The position numbers were made by a program, and so were the translations under genes. 64,000 nt of DNA. Origin: Acinetobacter lwoffii. GTDB taxonomy: Bacteria; Pseudomonadota; Gammaproteobacteria; Pseudomonadales; Moraxellaceae. Positions 34,074-44,778 of this stretch are shown here, piece by piece (the stretch's first letter is position 1; each line of letters opens with the position of its first letter). The notes beneath the pieces are model-generated. The model searched no databases and had not been told where the DNA came from. It worked only from the letters and a program-made list of their open reading frames with translations. Location: assembly GCF_024129435.1 (NCBI RefSeq), contig NZ_JAMXXN010000002.1, positions 174,651 through 238,650 of the forward strand, written 5' to 3'.

Positions 34074-35210
34074 ATGAGCTCTTCCGCTACCCTCGATTTA
34101 AGCCTGCAACTATTACGTCAGCCTTCTGTCACACCGATTGATCATGACTGCCAGAACATCATGGCTGAACGTTTAAAGAAGATTGGTTTCAACATTGAAT
34201 CCATGCGCTTTGAAGATGTAGATAATATCTGGGCACGCAAAGGCACAGAAGGTCCGGTCTTCTGTTTTGCTGGCCATACCGATGTCGTGCCAACGGGGAA
34301 TCTGGATGCCTGGAACTCAGATCCTTTCTTACCAGAAATCCGTGAAGGCAAACTTTATGGTCGTGGCAGTGCCGATATGAAGACCGCGTTGGCAGCCATG
34401 GTAGTCGCAACAGAACGTTTTGTTGAAAAATATCCGAATCATAAAGGTTCGATTGCCTACCTGATTACTTCAGATGAAGAAGGCCCATCGATTAATGGCA
34501 CGGTGAAAGTGATTGAAACACTGAAAGCACGTAATGAGAAAATCACGTGGTGTCTGGTTGGTGAACCTTCAAGCACTAACAAACTGGGCGATATTGTTAA
34601 AAATGGCCGTCGTGGTTCATTAAATGCCAATCTCACAGTCAAAGGCAAACAGGGTCATGTGGCTTATCCGCATCTGGCCGTGAATCCGATTCATACCGCC
34701 TCTAAAGCGATTGCTGAACTGTGCGACACAGTCTGGGATCATGGCAACGAATATTTCCCGGCGACGACCTTCCAGATTTCCAATATCAATGCAGGTACAG
34801 GCGCAACCAATGTTGTTCCCGGCACCATGAACCTATTGTGCAACTGGCGTTATTCAACTGAAGTGACTGCCGAAGAACTTAAATCCCGTACACTGGAAAT
34901 TCTGGATCGTCATGGTGTGGACTATGATGTTTCCTGGACTTTATCTGGCCTGCCTTTCCTGACCCCGGTCGGTGACCTGGTAAATGCAGCTAAAACCGCC
35001 ATTCTGAATGTGACAGGGACTGAAACCGAACTCTCGACTTCGGGTGGCACCTCAGATGGCCGCTTTATTGCGCCTACAGGTGCACAAGTTCTGGAACTTG
35101 GCGTATTAAATGCCACGATTCATCAGATCAATGAACATGTCGATATTGCAGACCTAGAGCCACTGGCTGAAATTTATGAGCAGATCTTGGTCAACTTACT
35201 TGGGAATTAA
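34074..35210 (+). CDS. dapE: Succinyl-diaminopimelate desuccinylase
   Basis: A 378-residue cytosolic M20 metallopeptidase of standard DapE length. The dinuclear zinc ligands are visible: GHTDVVP with His68, then RGSADMK with Asp101, the catalytic pair in SDEEGP (Glu135, Glu136) and a His near the C-terminus in [12 protein letters not shown]. It removes succinate from N-succinyl-LL-diaminopimelate on the path to lysine and meso-diaminopimelate for peptidoglycan. It is a one-gene unit with its own terminator. Confidence 0.97.
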   Translation: MSSSATLDLSLQLLRQPSVTPIDHDCQNIMAERLKKIGFNIESMRFEDVDNIWARKGTEGPVFCFAGHTDVVPTGNLDAWNSDPFLPEIREGKLYGRGSADMKTALAAMVVATERFVEKYPNHKGSIAYLITSDEEGPSINGTVKVIETLKARNEKITWCLVGEPSSTNKLGDIVKNGRRGSLNANLTVKGKQGHVAYPHLAVNPIHTASKAIAELCDTVWDHGNEYFPATTFQISNINAGTGATNVVPGTMNLLCNWRYSTEVTAEELKSRTLEILDRHGVDYDVSWTLSGLPFLTPVGDLVNAAKTAILNVTGTETELSTSGGTSDGRFIAPTGAQVLELGVLNATIHQINEHVDIADLEPLAEIYEQILVNLLGN

Positions 35211-35228
35211 ATAAATAGATGACGTAAT

Positions 35229-35258
35229 AAAAAAGGAACTCCATGAAGTTCCTTTTTT
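35229..35258. terminator. Terminator between dapE and the chp cluster
   Basis: AAAAAAGGAACT, loop, AGTTCCTTTTTT, symmetrical A and T runs. It lies between two convergent units and can stop both. Confidence 0.92.
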
Positions 35259-35275
35259 ATATTTTATAGTTTGAA

Positions 35276-35734
35276 TTACGGCCCGATTGCAGCCTGAATA
35301 TTCGTCATATTCGGAATATGGAACAGCTGTTCGTTCATGCGCACATATTGAAAGATGGCAGGATCATTCACCGGCTGATCGACATCGACCACTTCAGAAA
35401 TACGGATCCGGATGGTTTTCGGCATTTCATTGCACATCAAGGCAAAGCGCTGAGTGATTTCATCACCCTCAATCACCAGTGCCACCCCATTTTGACGTGA
35501 CGGATCATTCACTGCATAGACCGGTAACTGTGCCTCATGCCATTCTACAGTTTTGACCTGAGTATTGCTATCCAGTGCTGACAGGACAATGTTTTGTGGC
35601 AATAACATCGGATCTTTGCCATGACAATCAATAATATAGGCATCAATAAATCCGGTCGATACCGTAATCAGATGCTGAAGTTCCTGCTGGCTAATCTGAT
35701 CAGCCATTTTATTGCTTGAATTGGTCTGACTCAT
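35276..35734 (-). CDS. CheW-like protein after ChpA (possible ChpC-type)
   Basis: A 152-residue soluble protein, three bases after chpA on the same strand. It has a CheW-like feel: VSTGFIDAYIIDCHGKDPMLLPQNIVLSALDSNTQVKTVEWHEAQLPVYAVNDPSRQNGVALVIEGDEITQRFALMC, where the block LPVYAVND followed by hydrophobic strands recalls the docking core. In Pseudomonas, chpC is a CheW-like gene near chpA; this one might play that part. The similarity is weak and I do not claim orthology. It is probably co-transcribed with pilGHIJ-chpA. Confidence 0.65.
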   Translation of the reverse strand: MSQTNSSNKMADQISQQELQHLITVSTGFIDAYIIDCHGKDPMLLPQNIVLSALDSNTQVKTVEWHEAQLPVYAVNDPSRQNGVALVIEGDEITQRFALMCNEMPKTIRIRISEVVDVDQPVNDPAIFQYVRMNEQLFHIPNMTNIQAAIGP

Positions 35735-35737
35735 ATA

Positions 35738-38700
35738 TTACCCCTGTTTTTCAGCAATCAGTTGTTGGATATTGGCCAACAGTTCCGCTTCCTGGAACGG
35801 TTTACCCATATAATGTGTTACACCTAGGCTGAATGCACGTTCACGATGCTTCTCACCGGTACGTGAGGTAATCATGATAATCGGCAAGTCACGGTGAATA
35901 TCATGGTGACGAACCAGATTGGTCACTTCGAAACCGTCCATACGTGGCATTTCGATATCCAGCAACATCAGATCCGGTCTGACGTTTTCAAGCTGCTCGA
36001 TCGCATCCACACCATCTTTGGCAGTGACAATATCATAGCCTTGACGTTCCAGCAGACGCGACGTCACTTTACGTACAGTCACCGAGTCATCGACAATCAT
36101 CACCAGACGACGTGCATTGGAATTACGCGAACCATCACGCTGATCATTCAGTTGTTTGATACGCTGTGTCGCCTGAATCTGGCGGGCAACATTCTGTCCA
36201 TCGAGAATGAGACAGACCTGACCATCACCTAGAATCGTAGCACCGGCCACCACTCCGACATTGGCAAACTGCTGTCCAATCGGTTTCACCACAATTTGCG
36301 CTCGTGAACCGACCAGCTGATCGACCAGCAAGGCAATGGTTTGACCACTATTGCCTTTGATCAACAGCACCGGTAATGAATGCCCAACATTATTCAGACG
36401 TGGAATCGGCTGGTTGCCAACAAACTCAGACAGATAGCGCAATTTATAATTTTCGCCATCGATCTTGAAATAGTCATCTTTACTGTTGAAATAGCTTTCC
36501 AATGTGGTCGGCGCAATACGCACGATCCGGTCAATCTGTGCCAGTGAAATCGCATATTGCTGATCGCCCACTTTCACCATCAAGGCATCGCTGACCGCTA
36601 CGGTCGTCGGTACGCGAATCGTAAAGATGGTGCCCTTGCCCAGTTTCGAGCTTACTGACACATGGCCGCCCAGCGATTTAATTTCACTTTGCACCACGTC
36701 CAGACCGACACCACGACCAGAAATCTGGGTCACTGCTTTCGCGGTACTGAAACCAGGATGGAAGATAAATTGCAGGATTTCTTCCTGATCAATAACTTGA
36801 TCCGCTTTGATTAGATCCAGACTCAGCGCTTTTTCACGAATCTTCTCTGCATCAATCCCCTTACCATCATCACTAAAGGATACAATTACATCGGTTCCCT
36901 GGCGGCTGATGTTCAAGACAATCGAACCCACTTCCGGCTTGTTCAGTGCGATACGATCTGCCGTATCTTCCAGGCCATGGTCAATCGCATTACGCAGCAT
37001 ATGCTCAAATGGGGTGACCAGACGCTCGAGAATATTACGATCCAGTTCACCTTCGGTATTCTGTACGATCAGTTCTGCAGGACGGTTCAAGGTGGTCGAG
37101 GTTTGACGCACAATACGCTGTAAACGCGGCAACATCCGGTCAAACGGAACCAGACGGGTACGCATCAGACTTTCCTGAATCTCGGCCTGAATACGGGATT
37201 GTTGCAATAACAGTCCTTCAGTTTCGCGAATCTTGTCGGCCAGCGTACTCTTGAAGTCGACTAAATCCGATGCCGATTCTGCCAGTGATTTGGACAGCTG
37301 ATTTAGAGAGGAATATTGGTCCATTTCCAACGGGTCAAAGTCTGCATAGCGCGAATTTTCTGAACCATGTTTGGCAATAATCTGTGATTCCAGCTCGCCT
37401 TCCATTCGACGTAGCTGGTCAGCAAGACGCTTGATCGCCAGTTCCATCTCGTTCAAGGTATTGCCCAGCTGGCTTAGGTCCATCTCGATACGCGAACGGT
37501 TAATCGAGTTCTCACCGGACAGGTCAATCATTTTCTCGACCAGATCAGCAGAAATACGGATCATCTCGTTATTGCTATCGCTGGTGCCGCTATTCGCCCA
37601 TTCACCCATCATGTGTGGCGGTTCAGTACCATCGCCTTCAACAAAGCCAAAGTCGCTGACCACCAGATTATCTGTTTTCGCCAGACGCTCAGGCAATTGC
37701 GCAGTAACGTCCACATAAGCAATCTTTTTCAGACTGCTGTGCAGCTGCTCAAAACCGTTATAGTCACGCTGGAAAATCGCCTGTCTTAACCAGACCAGCG
37801 TTTTCTGCAATAAGCCATCATAGGCATTCGAGTTAAATTGATAGACCGCAAACTGTTCGAAAGTCGTTTCCAGCTCATAAGCAATACTGGCCACTTCTTC
37901 AACATCAATCATACGTGCGCCGCCCTTGATACTATGGGCAGCACGCTGTAATTGCAGCAATAAACTACGGTCACTACGCTGGTCAAACCATTGATTGAGC
38001 AGCTTCTCGGCATTCGCCAGAATCTCTTCGGATTCTTCCAGGAAAGATTCTTCAACAATGGATTTCAGTTCGTCTTCTTCAGAACGTTCCACTGGTGTGT
38101 CTTCAGTAGCCTCAGGAGATTCCAAGATTTCCAGTAATTCTTCAGCTTCAGCCAGATCAGTTGCAGGCTGTTCAGTCGTTGCTGACTCTTCAAGTTGCGG
38201 CTCAGAAATTGATGTCGCTTGGACCTCTGCAACTTCAACTACAGTGTTCGCGCTCTCCGCAGCAGCAACAGCTTGTCCAGACACCAGCGCCTGAATATTT
38301 TGCAGAATCGCAATCGCTTCTGGTGCAGGATAATCAATACCGTCTTCCCGAATCGATTGAATACGATCGGAAACGTTGTCCTGAACCAGACGGATAATCT
38401 GGATTAAAGCAGGTGTCACGGCAATTTGCTGACGGATCACCCGCTCATAAATACTTTCTAGTTCATGCGCAATCAAACCGATATGCGATGCTGCGATCAT
38501 GTTTGCACCACCTTTTAAGGTATGCAAATGACGCATCAGATTGTTCAGTGAGGTCGTATCATCCTGTTTTTTGCTCCAGGTATTTAGATCTTCATCAATG
38601 CCTGCCAGCAATTCATCCGCTTCTTCCAGGAAGATACTTAGTAATTCTTCATCAAAATCACGGTTGGTTTCAGCACTTTGCTGCTGCTGACGATCCGCAG

Positions 38701-40186
38701 CGATGCGTTGGCTCAAGCCAGCAAAATCGACACTGCCAGTCGCGACAGTTTCAGCCACCTGTGTGGCCTCTGAGCTTAGCTCAACATTCTGATTGGTATT
38801 ATCTTCAGCAAATATTTCCAGATCCTGCTGCACAAATGCAGACAGTTCACTGAGTATTTTTTGAATTTCATCATTCAGAATGACGCGCTGTCCTGCGGCC
38901 AAGGTATCAAATAAATGAATAAATTCCTGATGCGCCTGTGCGAACAGTTCATAAGCATAATCGCTGTTTAGCAGCACTGGCTTTTCAAGCAGCGCATCAT
39001 AAGCCGATTTCAGATCGGCAGTGAATTCATGAATTCCCTGCGCTGCCCGGCTTTCTGTATGTGCCAGCAATTCTGCAGCCTGCTGGCTGAGTGCCTGAAT
39101 ATATTCCGGATAATCGACTTGGGCGCGTTTATCAAATTCAAACTCGGCATCCAATAACAGATCAATATCCAGCTCAACCAGTTTGGACACCAAGCCTTGC
39201 GTCTGAATACTATTGGTTTCAGTAACTGCAAAGCCATAATCATTCCAGACACGCTCAAAGGTGGCATATACCGCATCCAGTTTTGCAGTGTTGCCCTGAC
39301 GTAGCAAATGCAGATAGTCACTGACAAACTCGGCATACTGAATCAGTAAAGCAGTTTCTTTTGAGGTTGAGACAATTTCATCTTGCAGCAGGGTTTTGAA
39401 CAGATGCTCTACTTTAGAGCTGGCCTCAAAAATCTGGTCAATCTGCGCCATGGATGAACTGCCGCGCAAGGTATGAATCGCACGAATTAGCGCATTATAA
39501 TCTTGTGATTTTTCATCTTCAGTGCGAAGGAAGGTGGCAATCGTTTCCAGATGCTCTTCTGCTTCTTCAATAAAGATCGCCACAGTTTCTTCGATATCAC
39601 TGCGAACCGGTACTTCTACTGGCGCTACTGTTAGCTCAGCTTCACTTGGCTCATTGTCTGCAAGCTCAAGACCTGTCATCTGACCTTCAGCAGTCAAATG
39701 AACTGCCAATGCCAGTAATTCTTCCAATGCAGGCTCAGGCGAAATTTGTTGTTGTAATTGTTGTCCCAAGAGCACCATTGGACGCAGGTCGAGATCCAAT
39801 TGCTGTACATGTTTGAATTTTGGATATAAAGCATATTGATAGACATTCAGTACCGCTTGGGCAAATTTTTGCACCGTCGGTGTTAGCTGAATCGAACCGG
39901 ACAAAACCCGGTTTAAGGTATCTTCAACCGCCCAGGCCATTTCCCCTGCCGATTTTGCCCCGACCATGCGGCCTGAACCTTTCAGGGTGTGAAAATGGCG
40001 GCGAATGGTCTTCAGATTTTCTTGATGATCTGGATTAGTCAACCATTCTGGAAATAAAGCATTTAACTCAACGAAGATCTCTTCGATTTCCTCAACAAAA
40101 ATTTCAAGAATTTCTGCATCTTGATCAAGATAACTATCTTCAGGAAGCGTTGTCGTTTCAACTAAATTTTTTAATATTTCTTTCAT
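35738..40186 (-). CDS. chpA: ChpA, hybrid CheA-type histidine kinase of the Pil-Chp system
   Basis: A 1482-residue cytosolic kinase. Four Hpt domains are visible with phospho-accepting His at 66 (HTLKGSG), 238 (HTLRGSS), 555 (HTLKGGA) and 751 (HSIKGGA). A dimerisation region and an HATPase core follow (EHMLRNAIDHG about 1061-1071, DDGKGID, GRGVGLDVV), then a CheW-like domain (about 1195-1340) and a C-terminal receiver (about 1359-1482) with Asp1410 and Lys1462. It takes signals from PilJ through PilI and passes phosphate to PilG and PilH to control type IV pilus extension and retraction. Pseudomonas ChpA carries more Hpt-type domains (about eight, including Spt/Tpt variants), so this is a reduced array. 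Confidence 0.95.
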   Translation of the reverse strand: MKEILKNLVETTTLPEDSYLDQDAEILEIFVEEIEEIFVELNALFPEWLTNPDHQENLKTIRRHFHTLKGSGRMVGAKSAGEMAWAVEDTLNRVLSGSIQLTPTVQKFAQAVLNVYQYALYPKFKHVQQLDLDLRPMVLLGQQLQQQISPEPALEELLALAVHLTAEGQMTGLELADNEPSEAELTVAPVEVPVRSDIEETVAIFIEEAEEHLETIATFLRTEDEKSQDYNALIRAIHTLRGSSSMAQIDQIFEASSKVEHLFKTLLQDEIVSTSKETALLIQYAEFVSDYLHLLRQGNTAKLDAVYATFERVWNDYGFAVTETNSIQTQGLVSKLVELDIDLLLDAEFEFDKRAQVDYPEYIQALSQQAAELLAHTESRAAQGIHEFTADLKSAYDALLEKPVLLNSDYAYELFAQAHQEFIHLFDTLAAGQRVILNDEIQKILSELSAFVQQDLEIFAEDNTNQNVELSSEATQVAETVATGSVDFAGLSQRIAADRQQQQSAETNRDFDEELLSIFLEEADELLAGIDEDLNTWSKKQDDTTSLNNLMRHLHTLKGGANMIAASHIGLIAHELESIYERVIRQQIAVTPALIQIIRLVQDNVSDRIQSIREDGIDYPAPEAIAILQNIQALVSGQAVAAAESANTVVEVAEVQATSISEPQLEESATTEQPATDLAEAEELLEILESPEATEDTPVERSEEDELKSIVEESFLEESEEILANAEKLLNQWFDQRSDRSLLLQLQRAAHSIKGGARMIDVEEVASIAYELETTFEQFAVYQFNSNAYDGLLQKTLVWLRQAIFQRDYNGFEQLHSSLKKIAYVDVTAQLPERLAKTDNLVVSDFGFVEGDGTEPPHMMGEWANSGTSDSNNEMIRISADLVEKMIDLSGENSINRSRIEMDLSQLGNTLNEMELAIKRLADQLRRMEGELESQIIAKHGSENSRYADFDPLEMDQYSSLNQLSKSLAESASDLVDFKSTLADKIRETEGLLLQQSRIQAEIQESLMRTRLVPFDRMLPRLQRIVRQTSTTLNRPAELIVQNTEGELDRNILERLVTPFEHMLRNAIDHGLEDTADRIALNKPEVGSIVLNISRQGTDVIVSFSDDGKGIDAEKIREKALSLDLIKADQVIDQEEILQFIFHPGFSTAKAVTQISGRGVGLDVVQSEIKSLGGHVSVSSKLGKGTIFTIRVPTTVAVSDALMVKVGDQQYAISLAQIDRIVRIAPTTLESYFNSKDDYFKIDGENYKLRYLSEFVGNQPIPRLNNVGHSLPVLLIKGNSGQTIALLVDQLVGSRAQIVVKPIGQQFANVGVVAGATILGDGQVCLILDGQNVARQIQATQRIKQLNDQRDGSRNSNARRLVMIVDDSVTVRKVTSRLLERQGYDIVTAKDGVDAIEQLENVRPDLMLLDIEMPRMDGFEVTNLVRHHDIHRDLPIIMITSRTGEKHRERAFSLGVTHYMGKPFQEAELLANIQQLIAEKQG

Positions 40187-40354
40187 AGCTTATGCTTCTT
40201 ACGTTATGCCGCCAAGAAGGGCGCTCAAACTTAATTGTGACCGTCACGCAATACCTAATGTTTGAGGTTAAGTACATCTTGTCGAGGCTTTATCTGTATT
40301 TTTTGAATGTGCCTCAATCGTAATCAAGGCACATTCTCCCCATCATCGCTAACT

Positions 40355-42427
40355 TTATTCTGGTAGTTTAAAGTCAGCTACAGATTCACGTAATGCATCG
40401 GCCATATTTGCCAGTTCAGATACCGAACGTGCTGTATCGAAGGTGGCACTGGTGGTTTGCGAAGTAATTTCCTGTACGACATTCATCGTGGTCGCAATAT
40501 GACCTGCAGATGCAGACTGCAGTTTCGCTGCATCGGAAATGTTCGCAATCAGTTTCGCCAGGTTATTCGATACGGTTTGAATCTCATCCAGTGCCACACC
40601 GGCATCTTTAGACAAGTTCGCACCACGTACAACCTCGGCTGTAGTTTGCTCCATCGAAATAACCGCTTCGTTGGTATCGGTCTGAATGGTTTTTACCAGG
40701 CCTTCAATCTGCTTGGTTGCAGACGCAGAACGCTCTGCAAGACGCTGTACTTCATCGGCTACAACTGCGAAACCACGACCGGCTTCACCCGCCATCGACG
40801 CCTGAATGGCTGCGTTCAATGCCAAAATGTTGGTTTGGTCGGCAATATCGTTAATCAAGGCAACGATGTTACCAATTTCCTGAGAAGATTCACCCAGACG
40901 TTTAATACGTTTTGAGGTTTCCTGAATCTGTTCACGAATCGTGTCCATCCCCTCAATCGAGCGTTGTACGACATCCGCACCATTTGCAGCAATTTGTACC
41001 GAACGGTCTGCTACCACAGCAGATTCATCGGCGTTGGCAGATACCTGATCAATCGACATGGCCATTTCGTTAATTGCCGCAGAAGCACCGGCAATTTCCT
41101 GAGCCTGATGTTCAGAAGCTTCAGCCAACTGGTTGGTAATGCCCTGTGTGGTCGCGGTATATTGCGCAACTTCTTGCGAAGTTTCAGTAATACGCGATAC
41201 CAGGTCACGTAACTGGTCGATTGCAAAGTTAATCGAGTCGGCAATCGCACCGGTAAAGTCTTCCGATACTGTTGCGTATGAACGTAAATCACCATCTGCA
41301 AGATCGGCGATTTCATCCAGTAAACGTAAAATCGCATTCTGGTTACGGTCATATTCTTCTTGTAAACGGCCTACACGCTGCTTATCCGATACACCACGTA
41401 AAGAAAGCAATTTGAATACACAAAGCAAGAAACCAAGTAACAAGGCAATCAACAGGATGGCTGGAATAACGGTTTTAAGACCTGAGTTACCTGATAATTT
41501 GTTCAGGTTATCTAAAAGCACATCAGACTGGGCAAAAATAGATGCAGCGGCCTGACGAACTTTTACAATTTCAGTCGAGTTCTTCAGAATAATTGCTGAT
41601 GCTGATTCGAGTACTTCATCATATTCAGCCTTAATACCTTCTAGAGATTCACGCATTGCTGGATCAGCAATACGCTGTACGCCCAGTTCAACAGAACCAT
41701 TCAATTGTGCATTTAAATAAGAGCCGAAAGTTTCGGTATCGGCACTAAAGTCATCCGCCGATTCACGAGAGCCATCACTACCTGTCAGTACCAAACTGAT
41801 TGAACGTAAGATACGTTCTGCAATGAATACCTGGTTTTTGGCAATAACCACCTGGTTCGATGGCATATCTTGACGTGCCATCTGGTCGACCATCAAGTTA
41901 TATTCCGCCTGAATCCCCGGAATCGCTTCACCAATCGCGATGTTGGTGTCGTATAACTGGTTAATAATCTTTTGTTGCGAGGTAATCAGATCAATACTGC
42001 TGGATACTTCTGTCCACTGTTTATCAACAGCTTGCAAAGCATCATTGTTAGAGTGAATACTTTTAACTGTCTCAAGGTTTTCAGCAAAAGCTTTTTGCGA
42101 ATCAGTCAGGTTCTTCATGGCCTCAGGCGTACCCGAAGCTGTCGCTTCAGTCGCTTGGCGCGAAATCGTTTGTGAGAGGAGACGCAAATCACCCAGACTT
42201 TGAGTGAGTTCATTGGTACGTGGAACACTATAAAAAAGATACAATAAAGTGATCAGTGCGGCTAAAAGACAGCCTGCTGCTCCATAGATCAGCGGTTTTG
42301 ATTTCTCACTATCACCGAAGACACGTGATAACTGATCTACTTGCGTTTGAATCTTAGCTAAAAAAGCATTACCGCCTTTGCGGCCAGTGCTCTCACCTGT
42401 ATTTTTCTTTTTAAGTTTAAAGCCCAT
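40355..42427 (-). CDS. pilJ: PilJ, methyl-accepting chemotaxis protein of the Pil-Chp system
   Basis: A 690-residue inner-membrane receptor with TM1 at about 46-67, a periplasmic domain of about 250 residues, TM2 at about 319-342, a HAMP-like linker and a cytosolic signalling hairpin. The tip block [42 protein letters not shown] is the universal MCP hallmark. PilJ senses surface contact or pilin state and drives ChpA. It lies between pilI and chpA. No methyltransferase or methylesterase (pilK, chpB) gene is next to the cluster, so adaptation by methylation would rely on genes elsewhere, if any. Confidence 0.95.
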   Translation of the reverse strand: MGFKLKKKNTGESTGRKGGNAFLAKIQTQVDQLSRVFGDSEKSKPLIYGAAGCLLAALITLLYLFYSVPRTNELTQSLGDLRLLSQTISRQATEATASGTPEAMKNLTDSQKAFAENLETVKSIHSNNDALQAVDKQWTEVSSSIDLITSQQKIINQLYDTNIAIGEAIPGIQAEYNLMVDQMARQDMPSNQVVIAKNQVFIAERILRSISLVLTGSDGSRESADDFSADTETFGSYLNAQLNGSVELGVQRIADPAMRESLEGIKAEYDEVLESASAIILKNSTEIVKVRQAAASIFAQSDVLLDNLNKLSGNSGLKTVIPAILLIALLLGFLLCVFKLLSLRGVSDKQRVGRLQEEYDRNQNAILRLLDEIADLADGDLRSYATVSEDFTGAIADSINFAIDQLRDLVSRITETSQEVAQYTATTQGITNQLAEASEHQAQEIAGASAAINEMAMSIDQVSANADESAVVADRSVQIAANGADVVQRSIEGMDTIREQIQETSKRIKRLGESSQEIGNIVALINDIADQTNILALNAAIQASMAGEAGRGFAVVADEVQRLAERSASATKQIEGLVKTIQTDTNEAVISMEQTTAEVVRGANLSKDAGVALDEIQTVSNNLAKLIANISDAAKLQSASAGHIATTMNVVQEITSQTTSATFDTARSVSELANMADALRESVADFKLPE

Positions 42428-42473
42428 GCAGCCTCTCCCCGGTTGACGCCTTGCTTAGTTTCGAGCGCGACAT

Positions 42474-43010
42474 TTAATTTATAAATTTTATAGATGCGTT
42501 CATAAATTTTGGATTTTGCAACAGACGACTGAATAAAAACACATGCCACTGCTGGTTGTGCTGATGGAAAAACCCCTGACAATATTCTTGTAAGTTTTTA
42601 TCCAATTCAGATTTCTTCGAAAAGAAACTTTTCTTATTGAAATGTTGTATACCCAAAACTTGATCTACGACCAAACCCACATACTGGTCATTATGGTTGA
42701 TACATAATACTTTTTGAGTCGGTGAAAATTGACTGCTTTGCCCTGATACGTACTGCGTCAGATCAGAAACCGATAACAGTCTTCCCCGGATATTCGCCAG
42801 ACCCAACACCCATGCTTGCGTCTTGGGTACCGGCGTATATTCTGGGGGATAAATCACTTCTGATACTTCCCCCAGCGGGGCAACAAAATATTGCCCCATC
42901 ATCTCAAAAGCAATGCCCGACCATCGGTTAACTTCATTGCCATTGGAAACGTAGTTTTTATTCCCCCGTTTCGCAATGCGAAGCAATTCGATAAATCCAT
43001 TTGCTGCCAT
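42474..43010 (-). CDS. pilI: PilI, CheW-like adaptor of the Pil-Chp system
   Basis: A 178-residue cytosolic adaptor with the CheW layout: GIAFEMMGQYFVAPLGEVSEVIYPPEYTPVPKTQAWVLGLANIRGRLLSVSDLTQYV, including the conserved NIRG, and GLVVDQVLGI. It links the PilJ receptor to the ChpA kinase. The gene is five bases after pilH, so tightly coupled. The C-terminal tail (about 160-178) is extra compared with minimal CheW. Confidence 0.93.
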   Translation of the reverse strand: MAANGFIELLRIAKRGNKNYVSNGNEVNRWSGIAFEMMGQYFVAPLGEVSEVIYPPEYTPVPKTQAWVLGLANIRGRLLSVSDLTQYVSGQSSQFSPTQKVLCINHNDQYVGLVVDQVLGIQHFNKKSFFSKKSELDKNLQEYCQGFFHQHNQQWHVFLFSRLLQNPKFMNASIKFIN

Positions 43011-43015
43011 AGAGC

Positions 43016-43384
43016 TTATCCTGCATTGAGGTGCTGCTTAATTACATCTATTAATTGTTTTTCATCGACTGGTTTTGTTAGATAATCCGCTGCGCCTTGA
43101 CGCTTGCCCCATACACGGTCAGTGGCCTGATCCTTAGTACTCACAATCACGATTGGAATATGTTTGGTCGTTGCACCACGTGCAATCTGGCGGGTCGCCT
43201 GAAAACCATTCACGCCCGGCATAACCACATCCATCAGGACTAGGTCCGGCAATTCTGCCTGTGCCATGGTGACGCCATCTGCGCCATTGGCTGCTTCAAT
43301 CACCTCAAAGCCGTGTTTAGAAAGAATCTCTCTAAAGCGAAAAGTTTCTGTCGGTGAGTCATCCACAATTAGGATACGTGCCAT
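43016..43384 (-). CDS. pilH: PilH, single-domain response regulator
   Basis: A 122-residue receiver with the acidic pair in ILIVDDSPTETFRFREIL, the phospho-acceptor Asp in LVLMDVVMPGVNGF (about residue 52), the Thr/Ser switch in IVIVSTKDQ, and Lys in LTKPV. In the Pil-Chp system PilH acts with the retraction side of pilus control. It follows pilG by 25 bases on the same strand. Confidence 0.95.
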   Translation of the reverse strand: MARILIVDDSPTETFRFREILSKHGFEVIEAANGADGVTMAQAELPDLVLMDVVMPGVNGFQATRQIARGATTKHIPIVIVSTKDQATDRVWGKRQGAADYLTKPVDEKQLIDVIKQHLNAG

Positions 43385-43409
43385 GCCAATTCCCCAAAAA
43401 AATCAAATA

Positions 43410-43793
43410 TTAAGCACTAATATGGTTACGGATTGCATTGAGCAATTCATCTTTACTAAAAGGTTTAGTCAGGTATTCATCTGAACCCACGACACGACCT
43501 TTGGCCTGATCAAATAAGCCATCTTTACTCGATAGCATAATCACAGGAATATTCTGGTAATTCTGAGAGTTTTTGATTAAGGCGCAGGTTTGATAACCAT
43601 CCAGGCGCGGCATCATAATATCTACAAAAACGATATCTGGATTTGCTTCGGCAATTTTTGACAAAGCCTCAAAACCGTCTACTGCAGTAATGACCTCATA
43701 ACCTTCGCGTTGAAGAAGAGTTTCCGCAGTACGACGAATGGTCTTTGAGTCATCAATAACCATAATTTTTAGATTTTGGAATTTATCGTCCAT
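43410..43793 (-). CDS. pilG: PilG, single-domain response regulator
   Basis: A 127-residue receiver from the start chosen here. An upstream ATG at 43811 would add six residues, but the family begins MDDKFQNLK and GGAAGGG-like GGAAGG lies nine bases ahead of this ATG. Phospho-acceptor Asp is in IVFVDIMMPRLDGY, Lys in LTKPF. PilG drives pilus extension and, in some bacteria, cAMP levels. It is the first gene of the pilG-pilH-pilI-pilJ-chpA unit. Confidence 0.95.
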   Translation of the reverse strand: MDDKFQNLKIMVIDDSKTIRRTAETLLQREGYEVITAVDGFEALSKIAEANPDIVFVDIMMPRLDGYQTCALIKNSQNYQNIPVIMLSSKDGLFDQAKGRVVGSDEYLTKPFSKDELLNAIRNHISA

Positions 43794-44079
43794 TTGTTTA
43801 ACCCTTCCCATTTTAGAAACTATATGCCATAAGGCTCATAGGATTATTTTATTACGATCGATAAACATTTTTAACATAAAGTCACTTGTATTATCAATGA
43901 ACATTTTCCACACAAGTAGACAAAATCATTTATTTTTAATAACAGCTTCACATTTTCTTATCGTTATTGGTTTTTTTTTGACTAACGGTAGTTTTTTATT
44001 GATAAATTTAAGTCTAATATAACAAGATTATTACTTTAAAATAAGTAATTTAGTCAACTTTAAATTCGGGGAGCCAATG

Positions 44080-44727
44080 ATGAGTCAGTTTTTAAGAAAA
44101 CTTGCTGTCATTGATAAAAATAAAATGACTGGTCAATTCATTGTTGTTGTGCTGCTACTGTTACAGGTGAGCTTAACGTGTGCGAGTAGTAACCAACTCC
44201 CGCAAAAAGCCACTTGGTATCGTTATTATGACAGCAAGGGTGTGGCCAATATCAGTACTAATGTCACGCCAAATCATATCCGTTATGGCTATGAAGCACT
44301 TGACCAGAATATGCAGGTGATTAAGCGTGCCCGTCCTTATAATGCCGAAGCGGATATCAGGCAAGCGCCACAACGTGCCAAGCAGGCGCAGCGAATTGCC
44401 GAAGATCATAAACTCAAGCGTGCTTATAACAATAGCCAGACCGCTTTACAGAAAAAGAATGACAGCCTGGTCCAGTTAAAAAAACAGATTGATTTTCAGC
44501 AAGAACAAATGAAGCAACTGCAAAAAGATCGGGTCATGTTTGTGCGTCAGGAACGTGAATATTTACGTAAAGGTAAAACACCACCGGCACACCTGAAAAC
44601 AACATTAGACAATAACCAGAAAAATCTCATTTCCCAAAAAGAAAATATTCAATCTTTACAAAGTCGCTATCGAAATCTGGAAGCAGAATACGACAAAATT
44701 ATCGCCCGTTTAAAAGCACTTGAATAA
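44080..44727 (+). CDS. Exported coiled-coil protein with DUF4124-like start
   Basis: A 215-residue protein from the start at 44080. An ATG three bases earlier is also in frame, but GGGGAG at 44068-44073 is better spaced for 44080. A signal peptide (about 1-35, ending in TCASS) precedes ATWYRYYDSKGVANISTNVTPNHIRYGYEALD, which resembles the DUF4124 pattern of a Trp/Tyr-rich beta domain. About residues 100-215 are a charged coiled coil of Lys, Gln and Glu. It may link envelope structures; no function is known. It is divergent from pilG and precedes the RND pair by 51 bases. Confidence 0.75.
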   Translation: MSQFLRKLAVIDKNKMTGQFIVVVLLLLQVSLTCASSNQLPQKATWYRYYDSKGVANISTNVTPNHIRYGYEALDQNMQVIKRARPYNAEADIRQAPQRAKQAQRIAEDHKLKRAYNNSQTALQKKNDSLVQLKKQIDFQQEQMKQLQKDRVMFVRQEREYLRKGKTPPAHLKTTLDNNQKNLISQKENIQSLQSRYRNLEAEYDKIIARLKALE

Positions 44728-44778
44728 ATACAAATAGCGTGTTGAGGTTTTGATCCATAGCACGCTAAAAGGACTCAT

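Noticed and set aside
38413..38853. 146-residue plus-strand frame inside chpA
   Set aside because: Antisense shadow; the minus-strand product is a recognised ChpA.
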